Assembly: GCF_017358165.1 (NCBI RefSeq)
Contig: NZ_CP071446.1
Location: 1,860,001-1,924,000, forward strand
Direction: 5' to 3'
DNA: 64,000 nucleotides
Origin: Thermosipho ferrireducens
GTDB lineage: Bacteria > Thermotogota > Thermotogae > Thermotogales > Fervidobacteriaceae
Shown piece after piece: positions 35,456 through 44,417 of the stretch. Made by a program: the position numbers and the translations under genes. The first letter of the stretch is position 1; every line of letters begins with the position of its first letter. The notes under the pieces were generated by a model. The model did no database searches. It worked only from the letters and a program-made list of their open reading frames with translations, and was not told the DNA's origin.

Positions 35456-37047
35456 TAATATTCATACTTATCACAATTTTTTCGGGATGTAATTTTGTCT
35501 CTCAAGATGAGTTTTCATCCTTAGTATTTCGTGTAGAAAATCTTGAGCAACAAATAAAATATAATGCCAATAAAATCGAAAATATAGAATCAGAACTATC
35601 GAAAATTAGTTCCCGGATAAATGTACAAATAGACAGTATTGATGAGAGAGTAAAAAAGCTTGAAAAAAACTACAATTATCAGTACTTAGAAAATTTTATC
35701 AAAAAGGTAGCCAAAGAACTTGCAAATGTGCAAAGTCAGTTAAATCAAGTCACAGCGGAACTTTCCGCTTTTGATTTGAAAACTTTTATATATCGTATTA
35801 ACTATGTAGAAGACCTTGCAAAAAATCTGGAATTAGATAAAGTAAATAATAAATTAAACGATATTTCAACAAGATTTGAAAATTCCATAGAAGAAGTTTT
35901 GAAAATGGAAAGAAAATTAAAAGAAATCGAGACAACTGTTTCTGCACTTCAGAGTACTGTAATAGAATTACAGCAGGTTAAAAGTGCTACCAACACTTCT
36001 TATGTTCAGGCTTCAACTTTGATAATGCAACAATTAAATAAAATTTCTCTTCTTGAAAAAGAAATTACACAGTTATCCAGAAAAGTAGAAAAAATCAGTT
36101 ATCTTCCGGAAAAAGAAAGTTTAGAACGCAATTTAGCCCTAACACGTCAAATATCTGAAGAACTTTCTTTTTTAAAGACGCAGTTTTCAAAAACAGATAT
36201 AGTAGATCTTCTAAAACTTAGAACAGGATATATAAATTACATCATAAGACCTGGAGACACTCTTTACCAGATAAGCACCGCATTTAAACTTGGTAAGGAA
36301 GGAATATCACGAATAATTTCCATAAATAATATTAAAGATCCAAAAAGAATCAGGCCAGGTCAGGTAATAAAAATCCCGGTTGACAATCCAAAGGACTTTA
36401 TAAAAATCCCGATAAAAATATCTCCTGAAAATATTGTGGGATTTTTTGGAGAAACAAAAGATGGTGTTCAAAATCTTGGAATAGACATAGAAGCATATGG
36501 GAAAAACATCTACCCAATACTTCCTGGAAGAGTGACAGTTAAAGGAAACAATGTGTTGTACATTGATCATGGAAGCGGTATAACTGCTGTTTATCGAGGA
36601 CTGGAAACAAATTATCAGGAAGGTGATTGGGTTGTAACAGACAAACCTCTTGGGCAGAGTTTAACCATTTTTCATTTTGAAATCTGGATTGACGGGGAAC
36701 CCCGTGACCCATTTAAACTTTTTTTTGATTTTGCAGGAACATTTGACGTGACGTTTTACACCCCATGGGACGATGGGAAAATTCCAGAGCATCCGACTTT
36801 TAGATTAACAAGACTTGGCAGTGTTCCTAAAGAATGGTACACAGTAGCAGTCGACCCAACAGTTATTCCATTGGGAAGTCTTGTGTATATTCCTATGTTG
36901 AAAAAATTATTATTTGTAGCTGAAGATACAGGAAGTGCTATTAAAGGAAAAAGATTAGATATTTACATTGAAGATGTGAGAATTGCGCGAATTAACAGTA
37001 CAAGACCTTTTGAAGTATACATATTAAAAAATAAGAATTGGAGGTAG
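35428..37047 (+). CDS. Lipoprotein with coiled coil, LysM, degenerate M23 and 3D domains
   Basis: 539 residues. A lipoprotein signal ends at IFSGC (Cys20). Coiled coil covers about 30-250. One LysM domain (about 271-316, YIIRPGDTLYQIST) binds peptidoglycan. An M23/LytM-like domain (about 335-435) lacks key zinc ligands: the usual HxGxD reads NLGID and HxH reads IFH. The C-terminal 3D domain (about 440-535) has VDPTVIPLGS, EDTGSAIKGKRLDIY and resembles MltA/RlpA-type lytic enzymes with their aspartates. It is likely envelope-anchored: the LytM part may be a regulator and the 3D part catalytic. Overlaps DUF2225 by 28 bases. Confidence 0.85.
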   Translation: MAKYAWLSLIIFILITIFSGCNFVSQDEFSSLVFRVENLEQQIKYNANKIENIESELSKISSRINVQIDSIDERVKKLEKNYNYQYLENFIKKVAKELANVQSQLNQVTAELSAFDLKTFIYRINYVEDLAKNLELDKVNNKLNDISTRFENSIEEVLKMERKLKEIETTVSALQSTVIELQQVKSATNTSYVQASTLIMQQLNKISLLEKEITQLSRKVEKISYLPEKESLERNLALTRQISEELSFLKTQFSKTDIVDLLKLRTGYINYIIRPGDTLYQISTAFKLGKEGISRIISINNIKDPKRIRPGQVIKIPVDNPKDFIKIPIKISPENIVGFFGETKDGVQNLGIDIEAYGKNIYPILPGRVTVKGNNVLYIDHGSGITAVYRGLETNYQEGDWVVTDKPLGQSLTIFHFEIWIDGEPRDPFKLFFDFAGTFDVTFYTPWDDGKIPEHPTFRLTRLGSVPKEWYTVAVDPTVIPLGSLVYIPMLKKLLFVAEDTGSAIKGKRLDIYIEDVRIARINSTRPFEVYILKNKNWR

Positions 37048-37053
37048 ATTAAA

Positions 37054-37512
37054 GTGGCAGTGACAATGAAAAGTGAATACGCTTTAAGACTTCTCTTAAT
37101 ACTTTCAATAGAAAATAGAAGACTCAGCACTTCAGAAATTGTAAGAAAATGTAGAACAAAGCTTCCCTATGAATTTGCACAAAAAATACTCTCAGAGCTT
37201 GTTAATGCGGGGATATTAACTTCTTCACGAGGAAAATTTGGTGGATACAAACTTGCAAAAGATCCAGAATCAATAACCATTCTCGATGTGGTAAATTCTG
37301 TAGATGATATGAAGAGTGCTATAACATGTTTTGTTGACCCATCAAAAATTGAATTTCCCGAACTCTGCTCAATAAACGAAATATGGCAGCTTGTTATGAA
37401 TAAATTTGAAGAGTCGTTAAAATCTGTCACTCTTGAAGAGCTTAAAAAATCATACTTGAAGAAGTGTGAAGAACTTGAAAGGAGGAATTTAAAATCGCAA
37501 AAGTTGGAATAG
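37054..37512 (+). CDS. Rrf2 family transcriptional regulator
   Basis: 152 residues. The winged-helix core has the family opening KSEYALRLLLILS and the wing SRGKFGGYKLAKDPESITILDVV. Cys residues at 33, 92 and 105 are present, but the three-Cys cluster motif of IscR is not complete (only two of three), so Fe-S sensing is uncertain. GGAGGTAG precedes the GTG. It runs directly into mnmA, whose frame opens within its last codons. Rrf2 and mnmA neighbours are common because thiouridylation draws on cysteine desulfurase; that link is inference. Confidence 0.88.
   Translation: MAVTMKSEYALRLLLILSIENRRLSTSEIVRKCRTKLPYEFAQKILSELVNAGILTSSRGKFGGYKLAKDPESITILDVVNSVDDMKSAITCFVDPSKIEFPELCSINEIWQLVMNKFEESLKSVTLEELKKSYLKKCEELERRNLKSQKLE
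37478..37496 (+). promoter_or_regulatory. Unusual translation start region of mnmA
   Basis: AAAGGAGG (37478-37485) is a full ribosome site, 8 bases before ATC at 37494. No ATG, GTG or TTG exists in the mnmA frame between the preceding stop (37476) and the PP-loop codons. In addition TTTAAAA at 37488-37494 is a -1 slippery heptamer in the Rrf2 frame (T TTA AAA) that would lead into mnmA. Confidence 0.7.
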
Positions 37513-38558
37513 GCCTAAGTGGTGGTGTGGATAGTGCAGTTGCGCTTCATTTACTATTAAAAGAAGGTCATAATGTAACAGCATATCACATAAAAACAGT
37601 TCCAGATACATTATATTTAACCAAACAAATAAAGCACAAAGTGTGCTGCAGTCCGTCAGATACATTTGATGCAAAAAAAATCGCAAAACATTTTAATGTA
37701 GAATTTAAGATCGTTCATTTAGAAAAAGACTTTTCTAATACAGTAATAAAATATTTCGTCAAAGAATATAAAAATGGACGAACCCCCAATCCGTGTTTCT
37801 TCTGCAATGACTGGATAAAATTTGGTGTTTTATTTGAAAAAATGCTAAACGACGGAATGGACTATGTAGCTTCCGGACACTACGCGAGAATTATAAACGG
37901 AAAATTATATAAAGCAGTTTCTCCCGATAAAGATCAATCGTATTTTCTTGCGTCCATAAAAAAAGAAAAACTTTCAAAAATTTTACTTCCAAATGGTATA
38001 TATACGAAAGAAGAAATTAGAAAAATTGCAAAAAGTTTAAATATCCATGTACACGACAAAAAGGAATCTCAAGACCTGTGCTTTATACCAGACAACGATA
38101 TATTTTCTTTTTTAGAAGAAAACAAAGTAACAATGAGGAAAGGGTTAATAATAGACTCCCATGGAAATGTGCTGGGCACCCATAAAGGCATTCAAAATTA
38201 TACTATAGGTCAAAGGAAAATTGGTGTTGCAACGGGAAAAAAACTATACGTAAAATACAAAGATCCAGAAAAGAACCTGTTAATTGTCGCTTCAAAAGAA
38301 GAACTTTACAACACTAAATTTATAGTAGAGCACGTTAATTTTCTTCAGAATGTTTCAGAACATTTCGAAGGTTATGTTAAAGTAAGGAAAAAATTTAAAG
38401 AAGTTTATTGCAAAGTTAGCATAAAAAATGGTAAGCTATATGTTAATACAGAAGAACCTATTTTTGCAATAACCCCTGGACAAATCGCTGTCTTTTATGA
38501 CAATGATAACGCAGTTATAGCTGCGGGAGTGATTAAAGAGGAGGGATGGAATGCTTAA
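37494..38558 (+). CDS. mnmA: tRNA-specific 2-thiouridylase MnmA, non-canonical start
   Basis: About 354 residues from the ATC at 37494. It makes 2-thiouridine at U34 of Lys, Glu and Gln tRNAs. The PP-loop GIGLSGGVDSAV (about residues 5-16) is essential and lies partly upstream of the first usual start (GTG 37527), which would delete it. The two catalytic Cys are visible (NPCFFC near 90, and SQDLCFIP near 185). ATC at 37494 has a perfect ribosome site at 8 bases. Alternatives are a -1 frameshift from rrf2, giving a fusion, or a base error. hpt overlaps its end by 8 bases. Confidence 0.9.
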   Translation: MAKVGIGLSGGVDSAVALHLLLKEGHNVTAYHIKTVPDTLYLTKQIKHKVCCSPSDTFDAKKIAKHFNVEFKIVHLEKDFSNTVIKYFVKEYKNGRTPNPCFFCNDWIKFGVLFEKMLNDGMDYVASGHYARIINGKLYKAVSPDKDQSYFLASIKKEKLSKILLPNGIYTKEEIRKIAKSLNIHVHDKKESQDLCFIPDNDIFSFLEENKVTMRKGLIIDSHGNVLGTHKGIQNYTIGQRKIGVATGKKLYVKYKDPEKNLLIVASKEELYNTKFIVEHVNFLQNVSEHFEGYVKVRKKFKEVYCKVSIKNGKLYVNTEEPIFAITPGQIAVFYDNDNAVIAAGVIKEEGWNA

Positions 38559-39060
38559 AACACTTATAACAGAAAAAGAGCTGGCAAAACGAATCAAAGA
38601 ATTAGGATCAGAGCTAACAGAATATTACAAACCAAAAACCGATACAATTCATGCAGTTTGTGTGTTGAAAGGGGCTATTCACTTTTTCACTGAACTTGTC
38701 AAAAACATAGATCTAAACGTAGAGTACTCTTTTATTCACGTTTCAAGTTATACCGGTACCGAATCGTCCGGTAAAATCAGGGTGAAAAGCTGGATTGATG
38801 AACCCATAGAAGGAAAACACGTACTCGTTGTAGAAGACATACTTGACACAGGGTTAACCCTTTCTTATATACTCGGATACCTTCAGAGGTACAAACCTGC
38901 CGATTTAAAAGTAGTTTCCCTTTTAAAAAAGAAAGGAAAGAATCCAGAAGTTGATGCTGACTTCATTGGATTTGAAATAGAAGATAAATTTGTAATTGGT
39001 TATGGATTGGACTATGATGAAAAATTCAGAAACATACCATTTGTAGGGTATCTTGAATGA
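38551..39060 (+). CDS. hpt: Hypoxanthine phosphoribosyltransferase
   Basis: 169 residues. It makes IMP/GMP from hypoxanthine/guanine and PRPP. The PRPP-binding motif VLVVEDILDTGLTL (about residues 90-103) is complete. Also seen are the VLKGAIHFFTELVK segment and the C-terminal FVIGYGLDYDEKFRN signature that distinguishes HPRT. The ATG lies within the end of mnmA after GAGGAGG. It overlaps the LCP gene by 4 bases. Confidence 0.95.
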   Translation: MLKTLITEKELAKRIKELGSELTEYYKPKTDTIHAVCVLKGAIHFFTELVKNIDLNVEYSFIHVSSYTGTESSGKIRVKSWIDEPIEGKHVLVVEDILDTGLTLSYILGYLQRYKPADLKVVSLLKKKGKNPEVDADFIGFEIEDKFVIGYGLDYDEKFRNIPFVGYLE

Positions 39061-40223
39061 AAATGAAAACATTCTTTTTAACTGTATCCATAGTAATATG
39101 CCTTGCAATGCTAATTTTTATTCCTCTTCCATGGTTAAAAATCCTATATTCTATGTTTTATTCTCCTATTCCCGGGAGAACTAATTTTCTGGTTTTAGGT
39201 CTTGATAGAAACATTCAAGGAACACGAAGAACTGATGTCATAATATTTGCAAGTATAGATACTTCTTCCCGGAAGGTAATTTTAAGCAACATTCCAAGAG
39301 ACCTCATTTATAACGATCATAAAATAAACTCGATATTCCAGAATGAAGGTCTGGACAAATTAAGTCAAATAATAAAAGAACTTACCGGACAGAATATTGA
39401 AAAATATATTATTCTGGACTATAGTGTTATAAAATTAGTAGGCGACACCATAGGTCCAATAGAAGTTTATGTAAACGAACCTATGAAATATACTGACTAT
39501 TCTCAAAATCTATTTATAAATTTCGAGCCAGGGTATCACAAACTCAATGGCTCCGAGCTTCTTGCTTTTATCAGGTACAGAAAAGATGCAAACGGCGATA
39601 TAGCAAGAATTGAAAGGCAAAAATATGTCATAAACAAGTTAATAGAAACCGCTTTTAAAAAGGACATATTCACACTATCTCATTTATATAAAAGTGTGTT
39701 CAAACAAATAGAAACAAATCTCAAAACAGGAGAATTAGTTTATTTTGCCGCTCAATTTAGAAAAGGGCTTTCTATCCTGAGTATAAATTTTCCAATTAAG
39801 TACGACAAAAAAGGTAATATATATGCTGGAAACCTGAAAAATTTTAAAAAAGAAATATCAATTGAAAAACAGTTAATCAAAACAAAAAAGTACAACTTTT
39901 ACGTCCTTAACAACACCTCAAACCAGAGTAGAACATACAATGTAAATCTCTACTATATGTGGAAAGCTGCTAATTTTCCTCCAGAAAATGTTTATAATTT
40001 AAAAAACTTAAAAATAGCAAGCGATACTGTATTTTTATTAAATAATAATTTAAACCCTGAAGAGATTAAAAATATCGCCCAGGTCGTTCATCCTAAAAGA
40101 AAATTTCTCGTTAAGCACGCAGAAGAGTCTTTAGAAAATTACTACAGAATAATAGATGCTCTCTCTTCCGAAAGAACATACTTAAGATTCCCCATCGATT
40201 TTATTGTGGTTCTTTCCCAATAA
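39057..40223 (+). CDS. LytR-CpsA-Psr (LCP) family protein
   Basis: 388 residues. An N-terminal anchor (about 5-25) is followed by the LCP domain (about 40-215): NFLVLGLDR, GTRRTDVIIFASID, NIPRDL, then FIRYRKDANGDIARIERQ with the Arg residues that grip the polyprenyl-phosphate. The remaining 170 residues form a less conserved extracytoplasmic domain. LCP enzymes transfer glycopolymers from lipid carriers to peptidoglycan or protein. The substrate in a sheathed, Gram-negative-like bacterium is unclear. It closes the long plus-strand run and overlaps nfi (opposite strand) by 23 bases. Confidence 0.88.
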   Translation: MKMKTFFLTVSIVICLAMLIFIPLPWLKILYSMFYSPIPGRTNFLVLGLDRNIQGTRRTDVIIFASIDTSSRKVILSNIPRDLIYNDHKINSIFQNEGLDKLSQIIKELTGQNIEKYIILDYSVIKLVGDTIGPIEVYVNEPMKYTDYSQNLFINFEPGYHKLNGSELLAFIRYRKDANGDIARIERQKYVINKLIETAFKKDIFTLSHLYKSVFKQIETNLKTGELVYFAAQFRKGLSILSINFPIKYDKKGNIYAGNLKNFKKEISIEKQLIKTKKYNFYVLNNTSNQSRTYNVNLYYMWKAANFPPENVYNLKNLKIASDTVFLLNNNLNPEEIKNIAQVVHPKRKFLVKHAEESLENYYRIIDALSSERTYLRFPIDFIVVLSQ

Positions 40224-40884
40224 ATTCTTTTTTCAACTTTTGCGTATAAATATGGGCTAATCTTGTCGGCTCAGGAAGTTTATATCCATTCAAAAAAAGT
40301 TTGGTAATATGCAAACTACTTTGAAGATCAATTAAATTACCTGGAGAAATAAAAATTGGTTTTGTTTTCTTTTTACTTCGAAAAGCTATTCCTATTGTTT
40401 TATCATTATATTTTATGTAAGAATAACTATAAACTTCCTCAGGAACATTTTCATAGTTTCCTACCAATTTTCTTTTTGCAACACCAATTGTTGGTTTTTC
40501 AATGAAAAGTCCCATATGACTGGCTATTCCCATAAACCTTGGATGAGCTATACCATGTCCATCAAAAAAAACAACATCAACTTCTGTTTGCAACTTTTCC
40601 CATGCCTTTAAAAACACCGGACCCTCTCGAAAGGCAAGCAATCCTGGAACGTAGGGAAATTCTATCTTCTGAACGTGGTAAACAACATCTTTAATATCAA
40701 AATTTCTGTCAAGTACCACAATAACCGCCAGTCCATATTCCCCAAAAAACGAAAGATCAACACCTGCTACCAACGAAACATTATGGACATTTGTATTAAA
40801 ATTTAACAATTCCTTCAACCTGTTCTGAATATCTATTGCTTCTTTTGGAGATACATTCCAACTATGCAAATTTCTAAAAAACAT
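40201..40884 (-). CDS. nfi: Endonuclease V (deoxyinosine 3' endonuclease)
   Basis: 227 residues, normal length. It cleaves DNA one base 3' of deoxyinosine. The metal-binding Asp lies in VAGVDLSFFG (about residue 43), and FDGHGIAHPRFMGIASHMG (about 108-126) is the family core, followed by IGVAKRKLVG. AGGAGAG precedes the ATG. It is the last gene in a minus-strand string from the GH5 gene. Its 3' end overlaps the convergent LCP gene by 23 bases, leaving no room for a terminator. Confidence 0.94.
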   Translation of the reverse strand: MFFRNLHSWNVSPKEAIDIQNRLKELLNFNTNVHNVSLVAGVDLSFFGEYGLAVIVVLDRNFDIKDVVYHVQKIEFPYVPGLLAFREGPVFLKAWEKLQTEVDVVFFDGHGIAHPRFMGIASHMGLFIEKPTIGVAKRKLVGNYENVPEEVYSYSYIKYNDKTIGIAFRSKKKTKPIFISPGNLIDLQSSLHITKLFLNGYKLPEPTRLAHIYTQKLKKEFIGKEPQ

Positions 40885-40916
40885 ATCTTATCTCTCCTTA
40901 AGAGCGCTTTTTTACA

Positions 40917-41702
40917 TTACTTCGGTTTTTTCGCCCAATAGATAGCACGTTGTGTAAATTCATTTATAGGCTCTTCTGCATAACTTCCATATTTCTTTTC
41001 AATAACAAATCCCGCATCACCCATCCATTTTTCCATTTCTTGAACTGTTGGAACATATTTAACATACTTTTCCTCTTTAACAAAAGTCTCTCCAGACTTT
41101 AATCTAAGTTCAAACCGACGGATTCCAGATACTAATTGCTTTTCAACATCATATTCTTCATTAACGAGCATGTATCGGCCATAGTTCCCCGAACTATCTG
41201 TACCTTCAAAAATTATTCGTTCTCCGGGATAACCAAAGAATTGTTCAGGATGGATAAAATAATTGTTATCCAGATACATATGACCTCCTGGTTTAAGCGC
41301 AAAATACGCTTTTTGAATAAATTTCTGCTGAGCACTTTTAATATCTTCCGAAACAATATTGAGTAAAATATTTCCCCCTAAAATTACAACGTCATATTCT
41401 TTACCCCATTCCGCTGTGGTTGCATCTGCCTGAATTACTGTAATATTATTAATTCCATAGGCCTTTTCAAAGAGTTTTGATATCATTAAATTATCCATAT
41501 CCAGCCCCGTCATTATATGCCCATCTCTGGCAAGCGGTATAAGAATACGTCCGCTGCCACAACAAACTTCAAAAATGCATTGTTTTTTGTTGTTTCCTAT
41601 TAATTTTTTGATAAGTTCAACATCCTCTGTTTCATTAACTATTTGATCATAAAGTTCAACCTGCCATGAATGTAAATCCCTATCGTAAGATTTCATATTC
41701 AC
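40917..41702 (-). CDS. Class I SAM-dependent methyltransferase
   Basis: 261 residues. The SAM motif I is FEVCCGSGRILIPLARDG (about residues 43-60), the acidic end of strand 2 is GLDMDNLM, and motif II-type VVILGGN lies near 105. The C-terminal half contains a beta-rich insertion seen in methyltransferase domain 25/11 proteins. The substrate is unknown. The GTG start follows GGGGGAG; an ATG two codons later is also possible. It lies between GNAT and nfi genes with gaps of 43 and 32 bases. Confidence 0.8.
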   Translation of the reverse strand: MNMKSYDRDLHSWQVELYDQIVNETEDVELIKKLIGNNKKQCIFEVCCGSGRILIPLARDGHIMTGLDMDNLMISKLFEKAYGINNITVIQADATTAEWGKEYDVVILGGNILLNIVSEDIKSAQQKFIQKAYFALKPGGHMYLDNNYFIHPEQFFGYPGERIIFEGTDSSGNYGRYMLVNEEYDVEKQLVSGIRRFELRLKSGETFVKEEKYVKYVPTVQEMEKWMGDAGFVIEKKYGSYAEEPINEFTQRAIYWAKKPK

Positions 41703-41745
41703 AAGATCTCCCCCTTATTATACAAAATTTTTTTGAATTTACAGA

Positions 41746-42246
41746 TCATTCAAGCAATTTAGCCATACAATATTCATCAACATATACGCCATTTACAAAA
41801 AGTGAATGCTTTTTGAGGCCTTCAATTTTAAATCCCATTTTCCTATACAAAGCAATCGCAGCCTTATTGTGGGTCATAACAGTTAACTCCAGACGATGCA
41901 ATTTCCTGGAACGTGCCCATTCTTCCAGTTTCTGAAACAATCTGGTGCCAATACCCTGCCCTGTAAAATTTTGCAATATTCCTATCACAATGTAGACAGT
42001 ATGTTTATTTCTTCTAAATCCTCCTCCATAGCCCCCTATAAATCCAACTAACCGCTCACCACTCTCCACAACAAATACTATTTGATTGTCTCTTGATAAT
42101 ACATTTCTTATTATATTTCGCTGTTCCTCCACTGTAGTCGTTCTTTCACCAGCTTCAAGCAACATAAACTGAGTTTCTTCATCAAGTTTTTTTCGAAGTT
42201 CCAAAAACCTTAGTGCATCACTTTCTTTAATTTCTCTTATGATCAC
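41746..42246 (-). CDS. GNAT family N-acetyltransferase
   Basis: 166 residues. The acetyl-CoA loop is QNFTGQGIGTRLFQKLEEWA (about residues 92-111; the canonical Q/R-x-x-G-x-G/A is QGIGTR). Motif B follows as LTVMTHNKAAIALYRKMGFKIEG. The C-terminal HSLFVNGVYVDEYCMAKLL matches RimJ/RimL- and PhnO-like small-molecule or protein N-acetyltransferases. The substrate cannot be assigned. The GTG is preceded by GGGGGATG. It is 17 bases after the nucleotidyltransferase gene. Confidence 0.85.
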   Translation of the reverse strand: MIIREIKESDALRFLELRKKLDEETQFMLLEAGERTTTVEEQRNIIRNVLSRDNQIVFVVESGERLVGFIGGYGGGFRRNKHTVYIVIGILQNFTGQGIGTRLFQKLEEWARSRKLHRLELTVMTHNKAAIALYRKMGFKIEGLKKHSLFVNGVYVDEYCMAKLLE

Positions 42247-42263
42247 AACATCCCCCCTTTATT

Positions 42264-43031
42264 TCATAATTTCTTAAACCTTTCAAACATGAAATAAAAA
42301 AACTCAATATTTACCTTACTTTTCAATGTCTCATTAAGATGCATCTCAATTATCTCTCTTAAAATTTCTGCCAGCATAATCGCACCTTCTGGTAAATAAG
42401 AAGGACCAGAAAAATCCATAGCTTTGATTAGTTTTTCCCGCAAATTTTTATCTAACTTTTCGTGTAATCTCTTGAAACCAAGTTTAGAATTGTCTCTATC
42501 ATAAAAATACCGTAATATCGCAGCTAAATCTGCACTTAAATGATTTGTCAATCTTGAAGCCCATATTAAATCCTTTCTAAGATACGCTGTTTCAAATTCA
42601 AGCATAGTAAACGCAAAACTATTAAAATATCGCAAAAACTCTTTCTCACTTATAGCTAATTTCTCTGCTTTATAATTGTCAAGTAAATTTTCAGGATCAT
42701 AAATTATTTTTATTTCATCTGTCATTGATAAAGTATCATGAGTAACAGTATATAAATCAAAATGCAGTCCATTATCAAAAACTGCAACTATTTGTGGCCC
42801 AACAAAATTTACTTCACTCCAATAAATTAACGGCCTATATTGCTTTAAATAATGTAATCGTTTTTTTAAAAACTCTTCCAGACTATCACTTTTCACCAAA
42901 CAATAAAAATCCACATCAGAATAACTATCCATTTCATTGCGTGCCAATGAACCTTTAAGAAACATCGAACGAACATTCTTATCTTTTTTAATAGCTTCAG
43001 AAATTACTTTAATCGCTTTTAATTGTTCCAT
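42264..43031 (-). CDS. Nucleotidyltransferase-domain protein (aminoglycoside-type)
   Basis: 255 residues. The N-terminal polymerase-beta-like fold has the motif FLKGSLARNEMDSYSDVDFY (about residues 24-43: GS followed by DxD). This is followed by a helical C-terminal domain (about 140-255). The layout resembles aminoglycoside 4'/6-nucleotidyltransferases (AadK-like), but the substrate is not readable; a housekeeping NMP-transfer role is equally possible. An ATG with GGAGGAATG upstream is clear. Neighbour GNAT and APH-like genes share this resistance-like flavour. Confidence 0.78.
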   Translation of the reverse strand: MEQLKAIKVISEAIKKDKNVRSMFLKGSLARNEMDSYSDVDFYCLVKSDSLEEFLKKRLHYLKQYRPLIYWSEVNFVGPQIVAVFDNGLHFDLYTVTHDTLSMTDEIKIIYDPENLLDNYKAEKLAISEKEFLRYFNSFAFTMLEFETAYLRKDLIWASRLTNHLSADLAAILRYFYDRDNSKLGFKRLHEKLDKNLREKLIKAMDFSGPSYLPEGAIMLAEILREIIEMHLNETLKSKVNIEFFYFMFERFKKL

Positions 43032-43076
43032 TTCTCATTCCTCCAGCAACTTCCATTTTCAATGTAAGTTAAATTC

Positions 43077-44138
43077 TCAATAACTTTTCTTCAACTGGTT
43101 TAATACAAACTTGCCGTAATCAGTGTATCCTTTAAACTTTTTCGTAAACATTTGTGGCTCCCATTTATCGTCATACCAGCAAGCAATCCATCCTATGTTG
43201 TTTTTTACTAAATATTCCATCAGAACTTTTCCGTAACTATTTTCATCTCCTATAAGATATTTTTGATTTGTTGTATTTCTATTTTCGTCCATAAATCCCC
43301 ATTCTGTTATTACAACGGGATATATTTTTGAGATTTTTCCAAAATAATAGTCCCATAACACCCTGTTATGTGCTGGATATATATGCGAAGCATACGCAAC
43401 ATTTTTATCCAATATCGGTAATCTTTTCACCCATGAAATATCTTTCGAATAATCAATACCACCTACTATTATCAACTGGTAAGCCTTTTGCTCTCGTATT
43501 AGTTTCACAATTTCTGTTGCGCTCTCATGCCAGGCTTTTGCCGTAATGTTTGATGGTTCATTAAATATTTCAAAGATAACATTGGGAACATCTTTAAAAT
43601 AATTAGCCGTTTGTCTCCAGAATTTAATCGTTAATTCCTTCGGAGAAGTATCAACATCTGACATATTTTCTCCTACACCAGTATTTATATTACCTATATA
43701 ATGCCAGTCTATTATCACATACATCCCCAATTCACCAGCCCAGGAAACTATGGGATCCAGATAACGCCAAATGTAGTATTCATCTTTAACCCAACTTTCT
43801 GGATGAACAGGAATTCTAACAACATTTGCTCCTGTCTCGCTGATTTTAACAAAAAAATCTCTTTTAAACATATTCCTGCTATGTAACCTTGCTGGATCAG
43901 GGGGCATTAAGCCCCTGAAAATTACAATTTTTCCATTAGCATCAAGGATTTGTGAGCCTTTTACACTTAAAAAAGATGGAAAAGTCTCTATTCTCTCATT
44001 ATAAAATACACCTTTTCGTTTTACTGGAAAAAGTAATTTCCCATTTTCAGAAAATATTACAAACAAAACTAACATTACTAACAACGTAATTAATATACCC
44101 AAAAAAACTAATATCGCTCTAAACAATCTCTTTGCCAT
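43077..44138 (-). CDS. Membrane-anchored GH5-type glycosidase
   Basis: 353 residues. There is an N-terminal transmembrane anchor (about 8-29), then an (alpha/beta)8 barrel of glycoside hydrolase family 5. The acid/base Glu194 is in FEIFNEPSN and the nucleophile Glu279 is in VVITEWGF. IIDWHY near 142-147 is also typical. The activity is probably endo-beta-glucanase or mannanase; the subfamily is not resolvable. A sigma-70-type promoter lies about 95 bases upstream. The catalytic domain would face outside the cytoplasmic membrane. It is the first gene of the minus-strand string ending at nfi. Confidence 0.88.
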   Translation of the reverse strand: MAKRLFRAILVFLGILITLLVMLVLFVIFSENGKLLFPVKRKGVFYNERIETFPSFLSVKGSQILDANGKIVIFRGLMPPDPARLHSRNMFKRDFFVKISETGANVVRIPVHPESWVKDEYYIWRYLDPIVSWAGELGMYVIIDWHYIGNINTGVGENMSDVDTSPKELTIKFWRQTANYFKDVPNVIFEIFNEPSNITAKAWHESATEIVKLIREQKAYQLIIVGGIDYSKDISWVKRLPILDKNVAYASHIYPAHNRVLWDYYFGKISKIYPVVITEWGFMDENRNTTNQKYLIGDENSYGKVLMEYLVKNNIGWIACWYDDKWEPQMFTKKFKGYTDYGKFVLNQLKKSY

Positions 44139-44231
44139 TATCCCTCCACTTTATCCCACAAAATTTAATTTATATAAATTTTTAGAGCTATAACCCTAAT
44201 TTTTTTAATAATAACAAAAAAATATATCTAA

Positions 44232-44260
44232 ATTAGAACATTTTTTGCTATTCTTGTCAA
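44232..44260 (-). promoter_or_regulatory. Promoter of the GH5-to-nfi gene string
   Basis: Minus strand: TTGACA (44260-44255), 17-base spacer, TCTAAT (44237-44232), in a 279-base very AT-rich divergent region. The same region holds the promoter for the HD-domain gene on the plus strand. Confidence 0.6.
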
Positions 44261-44347
44261 CTATTTTTTTAAACCAATCAAAGACTTTACAGGTGGAATT
44301 TTTATTCTAAAAACTATTAACAACATAATTTATAGATATAAATAATT

Positions 44348-44375
44348 TTGCAAAATTATACTATTCTGCTATAAT
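44348..44375 (+). promoter_or_regulatory. Promoter of the HD-domain gene
   Basis: TTGCAA (44348-44353), 16-base spacer, TATAAT (44370-44375), 42 bases before the ATG at 44418, which has AGGAGG upstream. Confidence 0.6.
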
Positions 44376-44417
44376 TTGCGTGTTTCACAGTAATAATAAA
44401 TTCAGGAGGCTTTAATT

